From NCBI GenBank assembly GCA_033557465.1, contig CM066033.1:14757080-14821079 (forward strand): a DNA stretch of 64,000 nt, in the 5' to 3' direction. The DNA is from Ichthyophis bannanicus. Taxonomy: Eukaryota; Chordata; Amphibia; Gymnophiona; Ichthyophiidae. Within the stretch, counting starts at the first letter, position 1, and every line of letters starts with the position of its first letter. Positions 11,480 to 21,179 of the stretch are shown here, piece after piece. Both the position numbers and the translations under genes were made by a program. Below the pieces are notes generated by a model. The model was not told where the DNA came from and ran no database searches. It was given only the letters and a program-made list of their open reading frames with translations.

Positions 11480-12749
11480 TCACTGAGGAGAAGAAGTCAC
11501 AATCCGAGAACTAATAAACAATGATAACTCTTCAGGCTGAAAAAATACATACTTCCTATCCTTAAAAGAAATACTACATTTGCATGGAAATCTCAATATA
11601 AATGAAGCACCAATCTGAACCGCACCTGGTCTCAGCAACAAAAAAGCCCTCCGCCGTTTCTGAGTCTCTCTTGAGACGTCAGGGAACATCACAACCCTCT
11701 TCCCCATAAATAGCATTGAACGTTTCTTAAAATATAATTTTAATATCCAATCTCTATCTGATGAAATCGCAAAAGTCACTAACATTGTGGAGACAGTTAA
11801 ATCAGCTTCCTTAGGTGACTGCAAACGAGCAGAAACATCCAGAACATCCATATCTATAGCACCTTCAACTAACTTTCCTTCCTTTTTACGCTGAGGTAGG
11901 AAATAAGCTTTCACTACTGGGGGAATTAATTCAGATGGAACATTTAAAACTTCCTGCATATATTTTTTAAATACTTCAATCGGCGACAGAGATGGTATCA
12001 TAGGAAAATTCAACAGGCGAATATTAGAAGCTCTCACTGCATTCTCTAAATTTTCCAATTTCATTCTTACTGAAACATTGTCCTTCATAAGAGAATCATT
12101 CACTAATGACAACTGAGTCATTTGCTGTTCCCCAGCATCCATCTTCAAACGAAGGTTAGCCAACTCTCCCTAGACACCAAAAGACACAGTTTCTAGCTTT
12201 TCCAACCGCTCTGTTGTTAACTCAATTTGCTTGCTAACAGCTGAGGAAAGCTGTGAAATTGCTTCCCAAATTGTCTCTAGGGATATCTCTTTGGGGCGGT
12301 GCAGAAAAGTACCTTTAGCAATATCAGCCGACAAAAGAAAAGACTTTACTTCGAATCCTTCAACGCTGCGAGATGACAAATCCACCCCCAAGATTGAAGA
12401 CGGGACCATATCCACAGCCGTCATCTCCGAGGGCTGCTCTCCGGGGCTTTCTTCCAACGAGGCCCGCACACCAGATGCATCACCACCCTCTCCGGGGGGG
12501 GGCAGCCTCTCCTCTCGCAGGAAGAGGCACCGGGCAGGTCCTGCATGGGGGAGGAAGCCGCTCATCAGGGGAGAGAGACACCTCTAGGGCAGGCAACGGT
12601 GGGGCCACTACATCCGCCGTCACAGCACCCGCTCTAATCTCCCGCTTCTGCACCTCTGTCAGCTGGACGAAACGATCCATTGGACCCTTGGAATTGGCAG
12701 GTAAAGGCTCCGCAGGAGGAACCTTTGATTTGCCTTTGCGTTTAGGCAT
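11480..12749 (-). pseudogene. L1-type ORF1, one frameshift and one stop
   Basis: The start MPKRKGKSKVPPAEPLP at 12749 is the same kind of basic N-terminus as in the intact copy. The frame shifts in a G/C homopolymer near 12490-12500. It then runs from 12565 to a TAG at about 12170 and on from 12163 to 11480. The later part shows a coiled coil (VRMKLENLENAVRASN), an RRM start NIRLLNFP, an RNP1-like TMLVTFAISSDRDWIL, and the C-terminal RETQKRRRAFLLLRP and ILRFPCKCS. It is roughly 420 residues if repaired. The two lesions make it inactive as sequenced. Confidence 0.8.
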
Positions 12750-12768
12750 GTTCAGCTCGGACGCTCAT

Positions 12769-12779
12769 GCCGCCATCTT
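12769..12779 (-). promoter_or_regulatory. YY1-like site at L1 5' end
   Basis: On the minus strand AAGATGGCGGC lies about 20 bases inside the element's 5' end. Human L1 has a YY1 site of this type at the same kind of position, where it fixes the transcription start. Function here is inferred. Confidence 0.5.
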
Positions 12780-12807
12780 AGCATAGCCACTCCCCCCACA
12801 GTACTGC

Positions 12808-13065
12808 CTTTTAACTTTCAAAAGGGAAACTATGATAAAATGAGAGAAATAGTCAAGAAAAAAGCTAAAAAGGAGCAGCAGTAAAGGTTAAAAATTTACA
12901 TCAAGCATGGGTATTGTTTTAAAAATACTATCTTGGAGGCCCAGACCAGCTATATTCCAGGCTTTAAGAAAAGTGAAAAGAAGTCCAAAACCCTGCCAGC
13001 ATGGTTTAAAGGTGAGGTCAAAGAGGCTGTTGTAGCAAAAAAAAAAAAAATCTTTCAGGAAATGT
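12808..13065 (+). mobile_element. CR1-type LINE, piece after L1 insertion
   Basis: Reading continues in CR1 style (AWFKGEVKEAVVAKKKK) up to about 13065. Unrelated LINE sequence then begins. A similar CR1 reading resumes near 16070, and CAGGAAATG (13057) versus CAGGAATG (16063) may mark the edges of the intervening block. Confidence 0.5.
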
Positions 13066-13099
13066 ATTTATTTAACAGGTTTTATATACTCCCTTGAAC

Positions 13100-14690
13100 A
13101 ATTTTCAGAAGACTGTGTTCGTGAGAAACTAGCTCAACTTAAAGTAGACAAAGCGATGGGATTGGATGGGATACACCCTAGAATACTGAGGGAACTTGGG
13201 GACGTTCTAGCAACTCCACTGACTGACCTTTTCAATGCCTCGTTGGAGTCGGGAGTGGTGCCAAAGGACTGGAGAGAGGCTCATGTGGTGCCTTTACACA
13301 AAAGCGGAAGTAAGGATGTGGTTGAAAACTACAGGCCGGTTAGTTTAACTTCGGTGGTGAGTAAATTATTGGAAACGCTGCTGAAAGAGAAAATAGTGAG
13401 GTTTCTGGAGTCCAGCGGTTTACAGGATCCGAGGCAGCATGGATTCACCAGAGGCAGGTCTTGTCAGACAAATCTGATTGATTTCTTTGACTGGGTGACC
13501 AGGATGTTGGACCGAGGGAGAGCCCTAGATGTGGTGTATTTAGATTTCCGTAAAGCCTTTAACACTGTTCCTCACAGGCGACTTATAAACAAACTGAGCA
13601 CCCTAGGGATGGACCCTAAAGTTACTGCTTGGGTTAGAAATTGGTTGGGTGGGAGGCGACAAAGGGTACAAGTAAATGGAGCTCACTCTGAGGAGAAGGA
13701 TGTTACCAGTGGTGTGCCCCAGGGATCTGTCCTTGGTCCGATCCTTTTTAACATCTTTGTTAGTGATATAGCGGAAGGGCTGTCGGGTAAGGTTTGCCTC
13801 TTTGCGGATGATACAAAATCTGCAATACAGTAGACACCCAGGAAGGGGTAGATAACATGAGGAGGGATCTAGCTAAGCTTGAAGAATGGTCTAGAATTTG
13901 GTAGCTGGGATTTAATGTTAGAAAATGTAAGGTCATGCATTTGGGCTGCAGCAATCCAAGGGAGCAATACAGTATAGGAGGTGAAGTACTTTTGTCCACT
14001 AAAGAAGAGCGGGACCTAGGCGTGGTTGTGTCTGATGATCTTAAAGTAGCTAAACAGGTAGAAAAGGCGACTGCAAAAGCTAGAAGGATGCTTGGGTGCA
14101 TACGGAGAGGGATGTCTAGCAGAAAAAGGAGGTGATAATGCCTCTGTATAAGTCTTTGGTGCGACCTCATTTGGAGTATAGTGTGCAATTCTGGAGACCG
14201 CACCTTCAAAAGGATGTGAACAGGATGGAGTCGGTGCAGAGGGTGGCTATTAAAATGATTAGTGGGCTTCATTATAAAGCATATGAGGACAGACTTAAGG
14301 ATCTTAATATGTACACCTTAGAGGAAAGGCGGGATAGAGGTGATATGATTGAGATGTTTAAATACCTCCGTGGCATAAATGTTCAGGGAGGGAGCCTCTT
14401 TCAATTGAAAGCAAGTTCTGCTACGAGGGGACATGGGATGAGGGTGAAGGGAGATAGATTCAGGAGTGATATGCGGAAATATTTCTTTACGGAAAGAGTA
14501 GTGGATCTGTGGAATAGTCTCCCAGTGGAGGTGGTAGAGATGAGGACAGTAACTGAATTCAAAAAAGCATGGAACCAACACAGAGGATCTCTAAAGGTAA
14601 AAAGTGGATCGTTGTAGTTGTTGATATGGAAGGACAGACTAGATAGGCCATGTGGTCTTTTTCTGTCATCATGTTTCTATGTTTCTATGT
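13100..14690 (+). pseudogene. CR1/L2-type LINE reverse transcriptase, second family
   Basis: The frame 13156-13833 is an RT core. It shows GLDGIHPRILREL, VVPLHKSGSKDVVENYRPVSLT, QHGFTRGRSCQTN, VVYLDFRKAFNTVPH, SGVPQGSVLGP and LFADDTKS, so the FADD catalytic pair is intact. A stop follows at 13831. The sequence resumes at 13935-14617 with the C-terminal connection region (MIMPLYKSLVRPHLEYSVQFW, FFTERVVDLWNSLP). A TTTCTATGTTTCTATGT tail near 14670-14688 is the typical 3' terminus. The 5' half is missing, as in a truncated insertion. It is not the same subfamily as the CR1 ends at 4023, 17390 and 58150. Confidence 0.85.
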
Positions 14691-15472
14691 CCTATAATCA
14701 AAGCGGTTTACATGATAAAAAAAAAACATGATACATGGCAGTTATACATTACATAGTCGTGTGGGGTTGGGGACATGCGAGAGGTTCTTGATAGCAACTT
14801 ATTTACGAAGAGACGTATATACAATATTTACAAATGTCATGATTTGAGTCAGCTGATTTTGTCGGGGGGAGGGGTAATGGGAGGAGGGGGAGTTGTGCAT
14901 TAAGTGACGGCTCCGTAGTGTTCTATGAAAAGATAAGTTTTGAGTTTCTTCCTGAAGACTTTGGCATCAGTGGTGGCTCTCAGGTCATATGGAAGGGAGT
15001 TCCAGAGGGCCGGTACTGCTAGTGATAATGCTCTTGCAGATGTGGATTGGGCGGTTTTCGAGTAGATGCTAGAGGTCTGAATGGTTTCCACTCTGTTACG
15101 TCGTCTGGGTCTTGTGCTTGTGTTCATGTTGACGAGAATGTCAGGGGACAAGTTGTGCTGGATCTTGTATATGTTGAGATCTATTTTGAATTTGATCCCG
15201 GAGGCGATCGGAAGCCAATGCAGTTGGCTCGGGGAGAGGGAGAAATTTATGATCCGGTGATGATGCGGGCAGCAGAATTTTGTGCCATCTGTAGGGGTCT
15301 GATTGTTTGGGTGGTCCATGTAATAGTCCAGGAAATAGAAAAAGGAGGCAAAAGATGAAAACTGGAAACATAAGCACTGGCAAGTTAGATGCAAGTAATT
15401 GATAAGGCCGGCAAAGAGAGAATTTAGAAGAAGCTTGCTGTGAAAGCAAAAACGCATAGGGCCCGATTCCAT
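14690..15472 (-). pseudogene. L2-like LINE C-terminal fragment
   Basis: The 190-codon minus-strand stretch at 14900-15472 contains LHWLPIASGIKFKIDL, ALSLAVPALWNSLPYDL and FRKKLKTYLF. These are the usual L2/Rex-type RT C-terminal words. The 3' side near 14690-14720 holds AAGCGGTTTACAT, shared with the LINE ends at 37866 and 43900. Confidence 0.8.
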
Positions 15473-15488
15473 CCTGGATGTCCTGGCC

Positions 15489-15974
15489 CTCTGTGTGCCC
15501 GGTCCTGATCGGACACAGAGAGATAGCCATGATTCTGATCATGTGGGGCACGTCTAGCCCTATGGGATCAGAATTGCGTACTGGCCTGTATGTGCAGGAC
15601 AGGACCTCGATCCCAGTCAGCCTGCACATACAGGCCTTGCCCGGATAACTCAGTCAGGGCTCCTGAATGGAGCCGTGGCACCATGACGTCCAGGCGCTGT
15701 GGCATCGTGTCTCCATTCAAGAACCATGATCCCTGGCCCCCAAACAGATTTTGCATGCCCTGCAGCCCAACCCCCAATCTGGCGCCCCAAGGCCAGGTTC
15801 GGTCTGTGGGGAATCTCCTCTACCCCCTCCTACTTCTTTCAATGCCCAGGCCTGCTGTTCCCTGCCGATTAGGGGAACTTATTCTATCTCAGAGGTGGAA
15901 TAAGTTCCCCATACAGTCTGCCGGCCCCAGACATACAGGGCCGACATTGGAATCAGCTCTGTATATCCGGGGCC
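15489..15974. repeat. Array of six unrelated hairpins
   Basis: Consecutive inverted repeats with different sequences lie head to tail. They are 15489-15520 (8-bp stem), 15532-15574 (9 bp), 15583-15636 (16 bp, perfect), 15664-15719 (9 bp), 15872-15910 (13 bp, perfect) and 15923-15974 (14 of 16). Loops are 13-38 bases. The segment is GC-rich, lacks a gene, and lies between an L2-like fragment and a CR1 piece. I do not recognise the element. Confidence 0.75.
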
Positions 15975-16059
15975 ACTTCTCGCCCTCACGCCATCCCCAT
16001 CTAACCACCCCCCCATACAAAATGCAGGGAAATTAGTCAGGGTCGGCAGAGGGGATGAA

Positions 16060-17850
16060 TAGCAGGAATGGACGACCCTGATGGTGAAGACATTTTCAAG
16101 TACATTCATAGCAAAAAACCTGGGACAGAGTCAGTTAGACCATTAGATGATAGAGGGGTAAAAGGGGCACTAAGAGGGGACATAGCCATAGCGGAGAAAC
16201 TGAATGAAGTCTTTGCTTCGGTCTTTACTGAAGAAGATGTAGGGAAGCTACCCATGACTGAAATTGTATTTAAAAATGATAAATCAGAAGATTTGAAAGA
16301 AATAGCACTAAATCAGGAAGGTATATTGCAACTATTTGATAAAGAGTAGCAAATTACCTGGACTGGATGGTATACATCCGAGAGTGTTGAAAGAACTGAA
16401 ATATGAGACTGTAGACCTACTATTAGTAATCTGTAGTACCTGAAAATTGGAGAATAGCCAATGTAACGCCAATTTTTGAAAAGGGTTCCAGGGGTGATCC
16501 TGGAAATTACAGGCTGGTGAGCCTGATGTCAGTTGCCGGCAAAATGGTAGAAACCATTATAAAAAACAAAATTACTGAACAGGTAGATGGTCATGGTTTG
16601 ATGGGAGAAGGCCAACATGGCTTTAGCCAAGGAACGTCTTGCTGTACTAACCTGTTATATATTTTTTGAAGGTGTGAATAAACAGATAGACAAAGATGAG
16701 CCAGTCAATAGTGTATCTGTATTTCAGAAATCCTTTGACAAGGTCCCTCATGAGAGACTCTTGTTGAAGTTAAAAAGTCATGGGATAGGAGGTAGTGTAT
16801 TATTGTGGATCAGGAACTGGTTAAAAGATAGAAAGCAGAAGAAAGGCTGAATGGCCAATTTTCTCAATGGAGAAAGGTGAATAATGCAGTACTATAGGGA
16901 TCTGTGATGGGTCTGCTGCTTTTTAACATATTTATAAATTACCTGTAAATGGGAATAACAAGTGAGGGAGTCAAATTTGTAGATGACCCAAAATTAATCA
17001 AAGTTGTTAAAACCCAAGAGGATTGTGAAAAATTTCAAGAGGACCTTGATAAATTGGAAGACTGGATATTCAAATGTCAGATGAAATTTAATGTGGACAC
17101 ATGCAAAGTGATGCACTTAGGAAAGAAAAAGCCAAAGTAAAGTTACATGATGTAAGGTTTCACATTGGGAACCACCACCTGGGAAAAAGATTTATGTGTC
17201 ATCATGGATAGCACATTGAAATCCTCCGCCCAGTGTGCAGTAGCAGCCAGGAAGCCAACTAAGATGTTAGGAATCATAAGGCAAGGCATGGAGAATAAAA
17301 CAAAGAATATTATAAGGCCTCTTTGTAGTTCCAAGGTGCGACCACACCTTGAATATGAGGAGAAGTTTAAAAGCTTAGGGTCTTCAACCTAGAAAACAGT
17401 CGGCTGAGGGGAGATATGATAGAAGTCTATAAATTAATGAATAGAGTGGAACAGGTAAACGTAGATCAATTCTTTACGCCATCAAAAAGTAGAAAGACTA
17501 GAAATGAAGCTATGGTGTAACCCGTTTAAGACCAATAAGAGGAAATATTGTTTCATTTAACACGTAATCAAACTCTAGAATTCATTACTGGAGGATGTAC
17601 TAAAAGCTGCTTGTGTAGCTGGGTTTGAAAACGTTTTGGACAAATTCCTGGAGGAAAGATCCATAAACCATTAACAAAGGAGACCCGGGTAATGCACTGC
17701 TTGCCCCAATACAAGCATTCTGGAACCTGTATGTCTTTTTGGGAAACTGCTAGGTACTTGTAACTTGGATTGGCCACTGTTGGAAACAGGATACTGGGCT
17801 TGATGGATCTTGGTCTGACCTAGTATGATATTTCTTATGTTCCTATGAAT
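16060..17850 (+). pseudogene. CR1-type LINE RT and 3' end, degenerate
   Basis: The pieces read in order as a CR1 RT: KYIHSKKPGTESVRPLDD (16068-16349), a GLDGIHPRVLKEL-like stretch near 16360, GNYRLVSLMSVAGKMVE, QHGFSQGTSCCTNLLY, SFDKVPHERLLLKLK (16617-16850), then KFNVDTCKVMHLGKKK (16949-17140). The RT end [15 protein letters not shown] lies near 17405. The tail ends TTGGTCTGACCTAGTATG near 17810-17830. Stops and shifts are frequent. It is probably the continuation of the CR1 copy started at 2345. Confidence 0.75.
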
Positions 17851-18120
17851 ATAACTAGTCCATCTGGGCGTTGCAGAATCTTTCGCAAATTCTCAGTGGA
17901 CTTTAGTAGCTGTAATATGAGTGAAGAGATTCAGGGCGGAGGCTAGAGGTGAGGATGAGACACCCAGTACCAGTAGGATGAAATGCAGTGGTCTGTTCTC
18001 TCTTCATGTTCTATTTCTGACTTGTACCAGTCTACAAGCAAAACTAGCTCCCATTTCTTTTATACTGTATGGCCCCTTAGCCCAGCAAATATCTTTGAAG
18101 AATTCTGTGGGGATAATTCA
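17851..18120. other. No gene seen; flank of DIRS B
   Basis: This is non-repetitive-looking sequence between a CR1 3' end and the DIRS B terminal repeat. I see nothing recognisable in it. Confidence 0.5.
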
Positions 18121-18290
18121 ATCTCCAGGAACAAGCAGGAATGAGTTTTCACATATGGGTACGTCGGTACCGACGGAGCCTGCGCGGGAACAGTCCCCAG
18201 CGTCTCAAAAGAAAGCTTTTGAGAGCATCCCTCACGCATGCGCGCTGCCTTCCCACCCAAATACTTCCCTCACATCAGTCTTTCGTTTTC
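18121..18290. repeat. DIRS B left terminal inverted repeat
   Basis: It pairs with 30110-30258. Both share the palindrome GTCGGTACCGAC, a CATATG(G/T)G(T/A)-type box and CAGCGTCTCAAAAGAAAGC. The GTCGGTACCGAC word also echoes through the gag gene. Confidence 0.8.
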
Positions 18291-18496
18291 CGCGGAGCCG
18301 ACAGGACGTGTCCTTCTCACCGCAGAAAATTTATCTTTTTTATTTTTATTTTTTGTGGTCGCGCCTGCCTCCACTCGACGCCCACTGGTACCGCCGGTGT
18401 TTTTCTTTCTTTTTCTTGAAAAATTTCTCTTTTTCTGACAAATTTTTCCTCATTTAGTGCCTGACTTCTGGCCACTAGGCCTCTACCTTTTCCATT

Positions 18497-20182
18497 ATGG
18501 AAAGGCCAGTCACTACCCTTAAGAAATGTTTAAGCTGTGGCGGTACACTTAAGTTTCACACTCCTTTTTGGTGTCTGCCTTGTTTAGGTCCTGACCATTG
18601 TCCTAAAGTCTGTTTTTCTTGTAGGAATTTAACCAGAAGAGATCTTCAGCACCGAGTACAACTCGGTACCGGGTCTACATCTACCATGAGGTCACCGGGC
18701 AGAATCTCTTCTTCCTTCCACGGTTAGGTAACCAAACAACAGTCTGTTAAGACTAGCCAGTCTTCGAGAGGTAGATCGCTTGCTAAGCATCGAGATGCCC
18801 CTCGGCTTGCCCTCGAGGATACTATGGCTCAATCCCTGAGGGAGTCTTCGGGCTCCAAAGCATTAATGGGATCTCAGGTTGCTCCCGAGGTTTTTACCTC
18901 CGTGGATGCACCTGAGCCATGCTCGGTGGTCCGGACCGCTTCGAGCGGTACCGATGCCTCGGCATGGGCTATGGTGTTGGATGAAAAACTCCTCACCATG
19001 GAACGTAGTCTGGCGCATCTCTCAGTTACTTCGGTACCGTCAGAGTCGCCGCAGACCATTCTTCAACCACCGGTATCGGTGTCGATTCCGGTGCCAAAAT
19101 CGGCTTCGGTGCCGGCACTGGCGCCGGTGTCGGTACGCGTGCCGACGTCGGCGTCGCTTCCGGTACCAGATTGGTCATCGATACGGATGCCGGTACCGAC
19201 ATCGATGACTTCAATGCCTCTTCCTACAGGCTCGCTTCCTCCGATGCCGAGCCTGGAATCGTTATCTAGCCTGGAAGATTCGGTACCGACTCCCTTCGGT
19301 ACCGACATCGAGGAGTACCGAGCACACCTCGTTCCAGAGGATCTGGTGCTTCGTCCTCCCTGGGTTTCTAAGCCCAATGTTGGAGATGCATCCATCGGTA
19401 CCGTACCTGAATTTTCAACAGGTCCAGTTGTTACTCCTCATTTCAGAGAATTTCTCTTAGAGGAGATCTCTTTTCAAGCTTTTCTGCTTGACATAGCAAG
19501 AATACTCGCCATCTCTATACCTGGGAAGGAGTCTATACCACGGGATTCAGAAATTCTGCAATCCCCCTGGTTTCCAGAGGAGGCAATCATGCTTCCCCTA
19601 CATCAGATCCTACAGGATCTGTTATTAAGAATATGGGAAACTCCCTTAACGGTATCCCCACATTCCAAAAGAGTTGACACTATCTATAAAGTGCCACCTT
19701 CTCCAGGTTTTCAAAAGACTCATCTCCCTCATCATTCTATAGTAGTAGAATCAGCAATGAGGCGTGTTAGGAGTACAAAAAAGCACTCCTCTTATCCACC
19801 AGGTCGTGAGTCTAGGACTTTAGATGCTTTTGGGCGTCGATGCTTCCAAGCATCTATGCTTTCAGCAAGAATCATTTCATATATTTTCTATATGGGATTC
19901 TCTCTGGAACAGGTTGCCAAAAGTTTGAAGCTTTTGTGCCCTTTCCTTCAGGAACATAAAAGAGCTGACTATTTATCACTAGTCAATCATGCTCATGATA
20001 TTTCTACATTCCTTTATCGTGCTTCCCTGGATTCTTTTGAATCTGTCAGCAGATCTTCTGCTATAGCCATAGGGGCACGACGTTTAGCCTGGCTCCAAGC
20101 TTCAAGCCTGGATAAATGGGTACAAGAAAAGCTGGGAAATAGTCCTTGTACTGGAGAACATTTCTTCAACAAGGATTGTCTA
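18497..20182 (+). pseudogene. DIRS B gag, one in-frame TAG, truncated by insertion C
   Basis: ATG 18497 opens a frame shared with the long open stretch from 18824; only a TAG at 18725 separates them. The N-terminus has a Cys/His cluster (CLSCGG, CLPCLGPDHCPKVCFSC) expected to bind zinc. The middle (about 19060-19250) is a low-complexity Pro/Ser/Val stretch whose codons repeat a GGTACCG-like DNA word. The C-terminal part has VVESAMRRVRSTKK, YPPGRESRTLDAFGRRCF and SAIAIGARRLAWLQ, which are found again in copies C and D. The frame is interrupted at 20183 by copy C and resumes at 24797. It is likely the structural nucleoprotein. Confidence 0.8.
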
Positions 20183-20186
20183 TTTC

Positions 20187-20344
20187 TCCAGGACCAAGCA
20201 GGAAGTCAGTCCTCACTTATGGGTGACGTCGGCGCCGACGGAGCCCTCGCGGAGCAATTTTCCCCAGCTTTCAAAGAAAGCCTTTGGGAATTGCAGCGCG
20301 CATGCGCGGTCCTCTTCCCGCCCAAGGGTGCCATCTTAGCCAGT
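20187..20344. repeat. DIRS C left terminal inverted repeat
   Basis: The stretch CAGGACCAAGCAGGAAGTCA to GCCATCTTAGCCAGTC is the inverse of the right end beginning GACTGGCTAAGATGG at 24607. It contains the palindrome GTCGGCGCCGAC, which corresponds to GTCGGTACCGAC in copy B. Confidence 0.9.
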
Positions 20345-20454
20345 CTTCTTTTTTCCGCGGAGCCCTACAGACGTACCCGTCGTGTCCCCGCGAAAAAGTT
20401 GATTTTTCTTCAGAATTTCTCTTTTTTTCCATTCAGCTCGACGCCCTCCAGTAT

Positions 20455-21179
20455 GACTCTCCTGCAAGGGAACACTTTACTGTACGGTTCCTCCCATGCT
20501 GGAACGACTACTCTTCCGCATGTGGGAGAGTCCGGCCACCTCGCCGGTCCTGAGCAAGCGGGTCGATTCTATCTATCGGGTCCGCAAGAGCCCTGGCTTC
20601 CAAAAAGCACAGCTGCCACACCATTCCATGGTAGTGGAATCGGCCATGCATCGTCTTAAGAGCCAGAAGATGCACTCCTCGTGCCTCCTGGCAGGGAGGC
20701 CCGTAACCTGGATGGCCTTGGCAAGAAGTGTTTCCAGGGCTCTATGCTTGCGTGTCGTGTCCAGACCTACCAGCTATACATGGGCATGTATCTCCGAGAC
20801 CTGGCTAAAGAGCTAGCCGGCTTCTCCGCTGGTTTGTCCGAGGACCTTTGCGGAGGTTCCTGGCCTTGTCCACTGGTATTCGGGAATGCTCAAAATTCAT
20901 ATCCCGAGCAGCCTACGATGGCTTTGAAAGCGTCGGCTCGAGTGGCCGCAGCCGGCATCGGTGCCCGCCGACAGGCTTGGCTTCAGGTCATCTGACCTCG
21001 AGCCCTGGGTGCAGGACAAGTTGGTCGATGTCCCCTGCCGAGGCGAAAACCTCTTTGGCAAGCCCATGGCTGAAAAGGCTGCACAAATTGAGACGGAGAC
21101 TCTCACCAGGACTAGGCTTTCTAGGAAGACCTCCGCCCCTTCCCAGAAAAAGAAGGGCTCGGGAAAGAAGTCCTTTTAA
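20455..21179 (+). pseudogene. DIRS C gag, 5' deleted and frameshifted
   Basis: Compared with copy B gag, the first ~260 residues are missing. The sequence goes from the terminal repeat and leader straight to MLERLLFRMWESPATSP (20496), equivalent to the mid-gag LLLRIWETPLTVSP of copy B. The frame then shifts to the one starting MPPGREARNLDGLGKK (20681) and shifts back to that of 20961-21179, ending KKKGSGKKSF. Zinc-binding cysteines are absent. Copy C therefore needs Gag from another element. Confidence 0.8.

Larger units (their letters stand above)
11208..12799 (-). mobile_element. Second ORF1-only L1-type element
   Basis: The unit is flanked by AGTACTGC at 11200-11207 and 12800-12807, a short target-site duplication. 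On the minus strand it starts at 12799, carries one ORF1-like frame beginning at 12749, has a ~270-bp 3' UTR and ends in an A-rich tail (11208-11230 on the plus strand). Again no ORF2 is present. It is a different subfamily from the 8039-9862 element, with a short ~50-base 5' UTR instead of monomers. It interrupts the CR1-type LINE just after the SDH motif. Confidence 0.8.

Noticed and set aside
15047..15358. 103-codon plus-strand frame
   Set aside because: It lies antisense to a recognisable L2-like LINE C-terminal frame.
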